From an uncultured Candidatus Saccharibacteria bacterium (lineage in GTDB: Bacteria; Patescibacteriota; Saccharimonadia; Saccharimonadales; Saccharimonadaceae), in NCBI GenBank assembly GCA_946804195.1, contig CAMPEU010000001.1, positions 40,192 through 104,191 of the forward strand: 64,000 bases of DNA, in the 5' to 3' direction. Shown one piece after another: positions 35,206 to 43,796 of this stretch. Within the stretch, counting starts at the first letter, position 1. Each line of letters begins with the position of its first letter. Below the pieces are notes generated by a model. That model was not told the origin of the DNA, did not search any database, and saw only the letters and a program-made list of their open reading frames with translations. The translations under genes were made by a program, and so were the position numbers.

Positions 35206-36399
35206 CTAAAAGTAAATGTATGTATCGTATGTAGACGCGTAGACTCGCATCTCGCTATAGTGACCCCAGCCCGATCCACCAGCATTGAAATAGTTATACT
35301 GGCTGACGTCAACAGTTCCGTCGTTATGCACAGCTTCTATCCAAACAGCGTGACCGTATTCACCGGCAGAGATGATACCTACAGAATTTGCCCGGGGAGT
35401 ACTGCCCGTCGTATAGCCTGACGATTCTGCACTTGCAGGCCACATATTTGCATTACCCCAGTAGTACGGGAAGTTGCCGGTTTTTTGACCAACTTTCCAG
35501 GCCGTATAACTCACACATTGCCGACATCCGTATCCTAATGGATCATTGCCGTTACCGTTTGCGCCACCGTGCGACCATGCGTTACCATCAACCCAGCAAT
35601 CAGTTTCCCATGGATAACCACCCTTGTTTGGGTCACCAGGCAAAGTATTTACAACACCGCCAGCAGCCAACAGGGCCGCCTCAATAGCATTTTGCTGTTC
35701 CTTTTGTATCTTTAGTTTTTGATCCTCACGATCGCTAACCAGACGGTTATATGCGGCCTGCTGTCCTCGAGTTTCATTGATGAGCGCAAGCCTCTCGTTC
35801 TCCTTCGCCACCAGCGCATCACGGGCAAGCTTTTGCTCGGAAATCACACGTTCTATATCTACTTGTTGCTGTTCTAATTCAACCTTTATGCGTTTAATCG
35901 TATTAATAGTCAACACGAGGCTGTCGCGAATGCTATTTTGATATGTTTCTTTATCGACATATTCAGCAATGCTACTGCTACTCGCCAGCATTTCCAGCGG
36001 CGTGATATTACCGGATAAATATATACTTGCTATCGTATCACCCAGTACGCCTTTATTAACAACGATTTTTTGCTCGTTCTCCGCTATGCGCGCAACCAGA
36101 CGTTTATGTTCCGCTTCTTTTAGATTTATACGCTTTTGGATAACTTTTTTTTGCGTATTGATTGAATCTATTTCTTTTTGTAACGAATCAGCTTTATCAT
36201 TTAGCTTCTTTGCTTCGTTTTGCAGTCCTTCGATCTGTTTTTCAATCTTTGCAATTTGATCATCAAAATCATCTGCATGCGTAACGCCTACGAGCTGAAA
36301 CGACAAAGTTATGACCATTGCCATAGCAACCGTGGCAGTTATGATTCTTTTTGCGGTTTTTTTTGTGTTTACAACTGGTATGGTGGACAGTTTGTTCAT
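35206..36399 (-). CDS. Secreted coiled-coil + CHAP-domain peptidoglycan hydrolase (PcsB-like), copy 1
   Basis: Signal peptide, long coiled coil, CRQCVSYTAWKVGQ...GHAVWIEAVHNDGTVDVSQYNY. Confidence 0.85.
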   Translation of the reverse strand: MNKLSTIPVVNTKKTAKRIITATVAMAMVITLSFQLVGVTHADDFDDQIAKIEKQIEGLQNEAKKLNDKADSLQKEIDSINTQKKVIQKRINLKEAEHKRLVARIAENEQKIVVNKGVLGDTIASIYLSGNITPLEMLASSSSIAEYVDKETYQNSIRDSLVLTINTIKRIKVELEQQQVDIERVISEQKLARDALVAKENERLALINETRGQQAAYNRLVSDREDQKLKIQKEQQNAIEAALLAAGGVVNTLPGDPNKGGYPWETDCWVDGNAWSHGGANGNGNDPLGYGCRQCVSYTAWKVGQKTGNFPYYWGNANMWPASAESSGYTTGSTPRANSVGIISAGEYGHAVWIEAVHNDGTVDVSQYNYFNAGGSGWGHYSEMRVYASTYDTYIYF

Positions 36400-36409
36400 T
36401 TACACGCTC

Positions 36410-36423
36410 ATTATAGCATAAGC
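36410..36423 (-). promoter_or_regulatory. Extended -10 promoter word GCTTATGCTATAAT
   Basis: Upstream of the CHAP gene starting at 36399; exact 14-mer recurs at 53672-53685. Confidence 0.6.
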
Positions 36424-36452
36424 ATGTTAATTTGTCTAGATGCCCTTCAGCG

Positions 36453-37640
36453 TTATGCGTTAGGGAAACGAAGGAGTATGACGCCAGAATTTTTTACGAA
36501 CATAGTACTGTACTGACCGGTTCCGTAGAAATTATATTGACTCACAAACATACCATCACCCGTTACACTCTCGACAATCATGACATGACCGATAGGCGCA
36601 AACCAACCAGACTGTGGTAGCACAACAACATCACCAGGCTGCGGAGAGTACACTCGCCACGCCCCGCTCCACCGAGCTGCACTCGATGGCCATTCGTAGG
36701 CGTTACCGTCACCGTGCCATGCCTGGACGCTCTTGCCAAATCGATTCTTGAGTGCCCATGCAACATAACTCACGCATTCGCGATTATACAGATTCCATGG
36801 ATCAACCCAAGTATCTTGTGCCATACAATATGGATACCCACCTGAACAACCCTTATTTCCACTCCAGCCCGAATACTGGAACGACCCAACAACTCCAGAA
36901 TTGCCGCCGCCACTCGAGACAAGACTCGCGTAATATGCCTGCTGTTGAGCGTGCACGGACTGTAACTGACTCTTGGCATTCTGTACCAACTTTTGATACG
37001 ATGCTTCCTCGCCACGGGTTTTATTAACTAAATATTGCTGTTCGGACTGCACTGCAGCTAGTTGATCATTTTGTTGCTTCAAATTCGCCAGCACTTTTTC
37101 AACTGATTTTTTGTCACCCTCTAGCTTTATCTTGATGTCCTTGATCTCGACAATCGTCGTATTTAACTGATCGCGCACCGATGATCGATACTCTTGTTTA
37201 TCAATATAATCACCGATACTATCGCTACTAGCTAACTGTTCGAATGGTGATATTTCATCATCTATATACAAATTCGCCAATATCTCGCCCAGCACATCCT
37301 GAGATTCCTTCAGCTTTGTTTCATTCAATGCAATATCCGCCTTGAGTTTCTTCATCTTTGTCTGATTTGTCGCAATTTTCGCTTCTAAAGCCGCCTTTTG
37401 TGCATTGATCAGATTTAATTTATTCTGCAACGTATCCGCTTTCGCGCGTAATTTATTCGCCTCCGCCTGATATGCATCTGCTTTCGCCTGTAGATTACTG
37501 ATCTGATCATCCCATTGATCGGCAAACGCCTTTTCAATAGTAGACATCGGCAATGTAATCGTCATCACAATCGCAAACACGACCAAAATTATTTTGGTCG
37601 TTAAACGTCGCAAAACTGGTGTGGTGGACCGTAGCTTCAT
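36453..37640 (-). CDS. Secreted coiled-coil + CHAP-domain peptidoglycan hydrolase (PcsB-like), copy 2
   Basis: Signal peptide, coiled coil, RECVSYVAWALKNRFGK...IGHVMIVESVTGDGMFVSQYNFYG. Confidence 0.86.
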   Translation of the reverse strand: MKLRSTTPVLRRLTTKIILVVFAIVMTITLPMSTIEKAFADQWDDQISNLQAKADAYQAEANKLRAKADTLQNKLNLINAQKAALEAKIATNQTKMKKLKADIALNETKLKESQDVLGEILANLYIDDEISPFEQLASSDSIGDYIDKQEYRSSVRDQLNTTIVEIKDIKIKLEGDKKSVEKVLANLKQQNDQLAAVQSEQQYLVNKTRGEEASYQKLVQNAKSQLQSVHAQQQAYYASLVSSGGGNSGVVGSFQYSGWSGNKGCSGGYPYCMAQDTWVDPWNLYNRECVSYVAWALKNRFGKSVQAWHGDGNAYEWPSSAARWSGAWRVYSPQPGDVVVLPQSGWFAPIGHVMIVESVTGDGMFVSQYNFYGTGQYSTMFVKNSGVILLRFPNA

Positions 37641-37691
37641 TGCTGTATATAGCTTAATATAATTCCCCTATTCTCGTCAATACGCTTATGG

Positions 37692-38666
37692 TTAAATTTT
37701 TAAATATTTCCGCGTTGCCAGTAGCGACGAAATTACCCCGATAGCCGCACCCGTTAAAATCATTGCCAAGATTACAAAACCTAGATACGCAGAGACTAAC
37801 TCGACCGTATCACCAACATTCACCCATTCATTCAGCTTGTCTCGTACCGCAAATAACGCACCTACGCCCAGTATTGTTGCAAAGACTGCCGCAATAAATC
37901 CATAAACAACTGCCTCGACAATAAAGGGCCCTCGAATGAAATTCCGATCGGCACCAATCAATTTCATCATTTGAATTTCTTCTTTACGATTAAAGATCGC
38001 CATTCGAATTGTGTTAAAGACTATCAATGCCGAAATGACCAAAAATACGAGGCTTGCAATAATTCCCCCACGCTCGGCAACCTCCACCCAGCGACCAATC
38101 GTCTCGATTGCTGTTCGTCGATCACCCTGGAATGACGGTTCCCTATCTGGGTCTGCGTGCATTTTATACAATTCATTTGTACTCACGAATTTATTGAGTT
38201 CTGATGGATCATTAATGTCCGCAATTTTTACTCGAAATATTCCAGGCAGTTTATTTGTTGCTTCATTAAGGGCATCAAGCGTCTGAATGTCACCCTTATT
38301 CTGCTGGGCAAAGTCCGCGCGACCCGCTTCGGGACTGATGTATTGAACACTTTCTACTGACGATAGCCGTTTGATAGCTTGCTTGATATTCTGCGCCTGC
38401 TCTTCTGTCGTCTCGGTATCTACATAAATCGACATATCGACTTTGTCTTTGATGGCATCAACTGTGTCCACTAAAACCTGACGAGCAACGAGAGTAAAAA
38501 ACATAATGAGAAGTGTAATGGTCATTACAGCTGTCGCAGCAACAGTAAGCCACATATTTCGACTAAAATTGTTGATGCCATAACGGCACATGCGTACAAA
38601 TGTCAGCCATTTACGTCGTGTTTTCTTGCCTTGCGTCAGTGCTCGGGGTGCATTATTCTTTGCCAT
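37692..38666 (-). CDS. ftsX: Cell division protein FtsX
   Basis: Four-TM permease topology, NNFSRNMWLTVAATAVMTITLLIMF; immediately downstream of ftsE. Confidence 0.92.
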   Translation of the reverse strand: MAKNNAPRALTQGKKTRRKWLTFVRMCRYGINNFSRNMWLTVAATAVMTITLLIMFFTLVARQVLVDTVDAIKDKVDMSIYVDTETTEEQAQNIKQAIKRLSSVESVQYISPEAGRADFAQQNKGDIQTLDALNEATNKLPGIFRVKIADINDPSELNKFVSTNELYKMHADPDREPSFQGDRRTAIETIGRWVEVAERGGIIASLVFLVISALIVFNTIRMAIFNRKEEIQMMKLIGADRNFIRGPFIVEAVVYGFIAAVFATILGVGALFAVRDKLNEWVNVGDTVELVSAYLGFVILAMILTGAAIGVISSLLATRKYLKI

Positions 38667-38667
38667 G

Positions 38668-39351
38668 CTACTGCCTATAGCTCCCCTGCGCTTGGTCGCT
38701 CGTGACCTTGCCGTGATCCAGCGTAATAACCCGACGCTTTAATTTGTTCACAATCTCGACATTATGTGTCGTGAGCAACACAGTCGTTCCGTATTTGTTA
38801 ATCTTTTCCAAAAGTCGTACGATATCCCAACTGTGTTTCGGATCCAGGTTTCCGGTAGGCTCATCTGCGATCAGGATTTTTGGTTGTCGTACAACGGCAC
38901 GAGCAATCGCGACACGTTGACGTTCACCGCCAGACAGCTGATGTGGAAATTGCTTTTCTTTACCGGTGAGTCCGACTAACTCGATAACCTTTGGCACTGT
39001 ATTTTTGATCTCACGGCCAGTCATACCTGCAATCTCTAGCGCAAAGGCGATGTTCTCGTATACTGTACGCTGCGGCAATAATTTGAAATCCTGAAATACG
39101 ACACCAATCTTGCGTCGCAAAAGTGGAATATGTTTGTCTTTGAGCTGATCATAATCAATACCACCAATAACAATTTTACCGCTTGTTGGTTTTTCCTCGC
39201 GAGTTAATAATTTTAATAATGTTGATTTACCCGCACCACTGGTGCCAACAATAATAACGAACTCTTTTGGCTCGACATGTAAACTAATCCGGTTGAGCGC
39301 CGGTTTGTCATCGCGTCCATATGACTTGGTTACCCTATCTAACAGAATCAT
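38668..39351 (-). CDS. ftsE: Cell division ATP-binding protein FtsE
   Basis: VGTSGAGKSTLLKLL; GVVFQDFKLLPQRTVYENIAFAL; LSGGERQRVAIARAVVRQPKILIADEPTGNLDP. Confidence 0.94.
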   Translation of the reverse strand: MILLDRVTKSYGRDDKPALNRISLHVEPKEFVIIVGTSGAGKSTLLKLLTREEKPTSGKIVIGGIDYDQLKDKHIPLLRRKIGVVFQDFKLLPQRTVYENIAFALEIAGMTGREIKNTVPKVIELVGLTGKEKQFPHQLSGGERQRVAIARAVVRQPKILIADEPTGNLDPKHSWDIVRLLEKINKYGTTVLLTTHNVEIVNKLKRRVITLDHGKVTSDQAQGSYRQ

Positions 39352-39423
39352 CTACTATATATTATACCATGACGCTCATGTAAAAATCATAGGAATACAG
39401 GTGTAATTTCTGCTACTTTTTAA

Positions 39424-40515
39424 CTACTTGTCCTTCTCTGTCATGTGCGCCTCTAGGTATGCATTCATAAAACCATCAATCTTGCCACCCAAAACACTCG
39501 TTGGGTCCTTTTCTTCGTATTTCGTACGCGTGTCCTTGACGAGCGTATACGGATGGAGGACGTAATTACGAATCTGGCTTCCCCAATTTGCCGATTCACC
39601 TGCGCGCAAATCTGCGATAGATTCCGCATGCTGTTCAATTTGTAGATGTGCGAGTTTAGAGCGTAATATTTTCATTGCCGTTTCTTTGTTTTGTAATTGT
39701 GAACGCTCATTTTGAATAGCAACAACGATTCCCGTTGGTTCGTGAGTAACTCGCACGGCACTGTCCGTTGTATTAACCGATTGACCTCCGTGACCGCCAG
39801 CGCGATACACATCAATCTTTAAATCTTTGTCATCAATTTCCACCTCTTCTGGCGCATCAATTTGCGGTAAAACTTCAATCAACGCAAAACTCGTTTGACG
39901 TAAATTATCACTGTTAAACGGGCTCAAGCGCACCAAGCGATGCACACCATTCTCGCTCCGTAATCTTCCATAGGCATATGGACCACTCACTTCAAAGACA
40001 CTTGTCTTAATCCCCGCTTCTTCTCCAGTGGAACGCTCGTCCTGCGTCACACTCATACCGCTATTTTCCGCCCACCTTAGGTACATACGCTCAAGCATTT
40101 CAGCAAAGTCCTGCGCGTCAGTACCGCCAACACCCGCACTAATACGAATAATAGCATTGTGATCATCATACTTTCCGCTAAACAAGAGGTCCTTTTTTCG
40201 GCTCGTTAGCTCACGTTCAAGCGCCTCAATCTGACCCTCAAACTCAGTCCGCAAAGAATCATCACCAAAACTCATGAGCTCAACAATATCGTCCACCTGC
40301 GCGCGCAATGTTTGCCATGGCTGGACTATCGCACCGAGTGCTGATTGTTGCTTACTCTTAGCCTGTGCATCGCTAGGATTATTCCATACTTCCGGAACAG
40401 CCAGCTCATCATCAAGTACCGATAATTGCTTAGCCTTAGCATCAATTGACAGTTGTTCATATGCGGTCGCGACGTCATCCTTGAGTGACTGGACTCTCTT
40501 TTCCAGTGGTTGCAT
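39424..40515 (-). CDS. prfB: Peptide chain release factor 2
   Basis: RLVRLSPFNSDNLRQTSFA (SPF), RAGGHGGQSVNTTDSAVRVTH (GGQ). Confidence 0.93.
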   Translation of the reverse strand: MQPLEKRVQSLKDDVATAYEQLSIDAKAKQLSVLDDELAVPEVWNNPSDAQAKSKQQSALGAIVQPWQTLRAQVDDIVELMSFGDDSLRTEFEGQIEALERELTSRKKDLLFSGKYDDHNAIIRISAGVGGTDAQDFAEMLERMYLRWAENSGMSVTQDERSTGEEAGIKTSVFEVSGPYAYGRLRSENGVHRLVRLSPFNSDNLRQTSFALIEVLPQIDAPEEVEIDDKDLKIDVYRAGGHGGQSVNTTDSAVRVTHEPTGIVVAIQNERSQLQNKETAMKILRSKLAHLQIEQHAESIADLRAGESANWGSQIRNYVLHPYTLVKDTRTKYEEKDPTSVLGGKIDGFMNAYLEAHMTEKDK

Positions 40516-40556
40516 AGTTTAGATTATACAGTACCCACCCATGCTAAACTGAAGAT

Positions 40557-41222
40557 ATGACGAAAATTGGAGTATTTGATTCAGGCATCGGCGGAAAAGC
40601 TATTGCAGATAAGTTAGAGAAATTATTTCCATCAGCAAAAATCATATCTGTAAATGATAGCAAGAATGTGCCGTATGGAGGCAGAAGTCGCGCTGACATC
40701 ATAGAATTGACCGAAAAGGCAATCCAACCACTCATCAATAAAAAATGCGATGCAATAGTTATTGCCTGCAATACCGCGACAACCAATGCCATTAATGATT
40801 TACGTCAAAATCATCCCGATGTTCATTTCGTCGGGATCGAACCCATGATAAAACCCGCCGCAAAACTAACCCAAACAGGTGCCATCGCCGTATTTGCAAC
40901 GCCCGGTACTCTGAAAAGTCGTCGCTATCACCAGCTCAAACATCAATGGGCAGCTAGACTCACTGTTCTCGAACCAGATTGCAGTAGATGGGCAAAACTG
41001 GTAGAAGATAATGAATCTGAACGTATTGATATCAACTCTGTTATATCAGAAGTTAAGCGTTGGAACATTGATGTTATCGTCCTGGGTTGTACTCATTATC
41101 ATCACATCAAAGATCGCATAGAACGAGCAGCCGGACGTAATGTTCATGTCCTCGAGCCATCAGACGCAATTGGAGCACGTCTCGATGAACTACTACCTAC
41201 AGATTTTGCACCGCTTGAATAA
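40557..41222 (+). CDS. murI: Glutamate racemase
   Basis: IGVFDSGIGG, VPYGGRS, IACNTATTNAI, VLGCTHYHHI: both catalytic Cys. Confidence 0.9.
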   Translation: MTKIGVFDSGIGGKAIADKLEKLFPSAKIISVNDSKNVPYGGRSRADIIELTEKAIQPLINKKCDAIVIACNTATTNAINDLRQNHPDVHFVGIEPMIKPAAKLTQTGAIAVFATPGTLKSRRYHQLKHQWAARLTVLEPDCSRWAKLVEDNESERIDINSVISEVKRWNIDVIVLGCTHYHHIKDRIERAAGRNVHVLEPSDAIGARLDELLPTDFAPLE

Positions 41223-42492
41223 ACTGATCGCCTCGATCAGAGTAGCTCGTGAACATATCAAAACTCGCGCATGCGGGGCTAAGGATAACAATATCTCCAG
41301 GCTCTGACGCATTGGATGCCGATTGTACAATATCTGCCATCGAAACCGAAGGACCTAGATTCGTAAATCGAGCAAAGTGAACATTTTTTAAGGCAGTCTC
41401 TAACTTTGGTGCCTCAGCTCCAATCAACAAGACCCTGCGAATCTGCTCATTCGCTTTAATTTTTTGCGCCAACTCATCATACGAAGCGCCTTTGCTAGAT
41501 CCGCCCAATATCAGGACTTTAGGCACGTCAAATGCGGCAATCGCGGCAATCGCACTACCCGGTGTTGTTGCAATACTATCATCAAAATAGCGCACGTCAT
41601 TTACGGTACCGGCCAGCTTTAATCGATGCGGCAAACCTTCAAAAGTTTCTAGACCACGTTCCATATCAAAAGCGTCCTTTAACGACGGCCATACTGCAGA
41701 AATCGCCGCACATGTATTATCACGATTGTGATCACCGGCTAGCCTCAAGGCAGCAACAGAGAACAACTCACTCTCTCCATAATAAAACATACCGTCTTTG
41801 ACGTGCGCCGCAGATTCACTAGGATATGTAATCTTTGTTTTTGCTGGTGATACTTTGCTAATATATTCCGAGTACTGATTTTTGTCTCTGTAGATAATGA
41901 TGTCGTCAGACTTTTGATACTTTGCTATGTTCGCTTTTGCCATCAAATAGTCGTTGAAATCCTTGTGTACATCCAAATGCTCAGACTCAATTCCCAAAAC
42001 AACAGCAACATGAGGACTGACATCACAATCCCATAACTGAAAACTGCTCAATTCATAAATAACAAAATCATTAGGAGCTATCTGATCTAGTACATCAAGT
42101 GCGGCAACACCAATGTTACCCACCAACCATGTCTTCTTTCCGGTCGCATCAAACATCGCCTTAATCAAACTGCATGTTGTACCCTTACCCTTAGAACCGG
42201 TCACGCCAATAACAGGCGCTGGGCAGCGCTTCAAAAACTCTCGAGTGACAGTCGTTAACTCTCCGGTCGTCTCAACTTGCCATGGTGGAATCGATGGAGA
42301 TTTGACAGCCAAATCGGCCGTAATACCTTTGAAATCTTTGACGCTCCCAACGAACCCTACCCCCTCGGGCAATGCTTTTGTGGGCTGAGGATTATTATCA
42401 TAAACGGTAAACGTCGATCCGGGATGCGCCGCACTATAATACTTATAGACACTTTCGCCTTCGACACCGTAACCTAAAATAGCAATATTCAT
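41197..42492 (-). CDS. murD: UDP-N-acetylmuramoylalanine--D-glutamate ligase
   Basis: VIGVTGSKGKGTTCSLIKAM, ELSSFQL, YFDDSIATTPGSAIAAI, LILGGSSKG. Confidence 0.93.
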   Translation of the reverse strand: MNIAILGYGVEGESVYKYYSAAHPGSTFTVYDNNPQPTKALPEGVGFVGSVKDFKGITADLAVKSPSIPPWQVETTGELTTVTREFLKRCPAPVIGVTGSKGKGTTCSLIKAMFDATGKKTWLVGNIGVAALDVLDQIAPNDFVIYELSSFQLWDCDVSPHVAVVLGIESEHLDVHKDFNDYLMAKANIAKYQKSDDIIIYRDKNQYSEYISKVSPAKTKITYPSESAAHVKDGMFYYGESELFSVAALRLAGDHNRDNTCAAISAVWPSLKDAFDMERGLETFEGLPHRLKLAGTVNDVRYFDDSIATTPGSAIAAIAAFDVPKVLILGGSSKGASYDELAQKIKANEQIRRVLLIGAEAPKLETALKNVHFARFTNLGPSVSMADIVQSASNASEPGDIVILSPACASFDMFTSYSDRGDQFIQAVQNL

Positions 42493-42509
42493 AAGCCTAT
42501 TATATCAAT

Positions 42510-43796
42510 TTATGCAGATTCAAATAGCGCGGATAGTTTATCGTCGAGTGAAATAAATTCCTTGCGCTCCCCTGAACTGACTCCAGCAAGTACACTGATA
42601 TTATGATCGATAAATTCTTGCGCAGTCGTTATAATACATTCTCTCGTCGTTCCGTTGATTGAATCAGGGACTTTTTCGTAGTTTTTGACAACTCCATCAG
42701 CAAAGTAGCGATTTGTGTAAAAATTACTAATTTGAGCTACCGTCTGAGCGCCCATCTGATGTCGACCAAGTGCGTATGACTTCGCTGCATCAATTTCCGC
42801 CTCACTAATCTTGCCGTCCATAATGGCGCGTAATTCACGAACAATGATGTCAAACAACGCATCGGCTGTTTCCAAGTTAACCTGTCCACCAAAATCCCAT
42901 GATGAGTCATGGAAACCAACTGATGTGTCGCTAAACATACCATATGCCAAACCACGTTTACGTGCCGCTCCATAAATTCGTGAATGATTAGTGCCAGTAA
43001 GGATGTGATCCAAGCAATCCATCGCATCAGATTCTTCATCCGTCAATTCGCGAGGAACAATCAGGGACCATGCGAAAGTTAAGTTAGAAGCTTCCTTCCG
43101 CCGAATTAATGTTGGCCTGCCGGCATGAAACTCATCCTGAGGTGCTTCGAAACGTTCACCCTCTGGTAACTCCCAACTTTCCAACTGTCGACGAATCTCT
43201 GCCTTGCGTCCATGCAATTTCCCTGCGACCACAAAGCGCATATTATTTGACGTATGAGTCCGTGCGTGATGTTCTTTGATGTGACGAAGTTTAACACGAG
43301 GGATAGTACGTAAGCGTTGGTTAAAAGTCAGCACATCCTCGCCCAATAACTGCTGAACCTTGGGCCATAATAATCGATTATGACTATTCAGGTAACCCGT
43401 CAGCTCACTACGAACATTACCCTTTTCAGCTTCTAGCTCCTCGTTATTGAATCGCGGCTGACAAATCGATACCTGTTGCAAATCCAGAATTCGTTCCCAC
43501 TCAAAGTCGGCACAGTCAGCAATATATACCATGCTCATGTCACTGGTGTACGCATTGTGGTAGGCGCCATTTTTCGTAAACTCAGCCTCAAATTCATGTT
43601 CATCACGAAAACGTGCATTTGCTCCAAATGCCATATGTTCCATAATATGCGCCGTTTCATAAACATTTTTGTTTTTTACGTAACGATTACCGGCACGAAA
43701 TTGAAACTGAAAGCTCATTACGGTTGCACCGGGCACGTCGATAAACAAACCACGGGCGCCGTTTTTAAGCCTTACCTCTTCGACCGTATGTTTCAT
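42510..43796 (-). CDS. M16-family metallopeptidase
   Basis: AHIMEHMAFGAN (HxxEH) and downstream E; overlaps secA end by 4 nt. Confidence 0.9.
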   Translation of the reverse strand: MKHTVEEVRLKNGARGLFIDVPGATVMSFQFQFRAGNRYVKNKNVYETAHIMEHMAFGANARFRDEHEFEAEFTKNGAYHNAYTSDMSMVYIADCADFEWERILDLQQVSICQPRFNNEELEAEKGNVRSELTGYLNSHNRLLWPKVQQLLGEDVLTFNQRLRTIPRVKLRHIKEHHARTHTSNNMRFVVAGKLHGRKAEIRRQLESWELPEGERFEAPQDEFHAGRPTLIRRKEASNLTFAWSLIVPRELTDEESDAMDCLDHILTGTNHSRIYGAARKRGLAYGMFSDTSVGFHDSSWDFGGQVNLETADALFDIIVRELRAIMDGKISEAEIDAAKSYALGRHQMGAQTVAQISNFYTNRYFADGVVKNYEKVPDSINGTTRECIITTAQEFIDHNISVLAGVSSGERKEFISLDDKLSALFESA

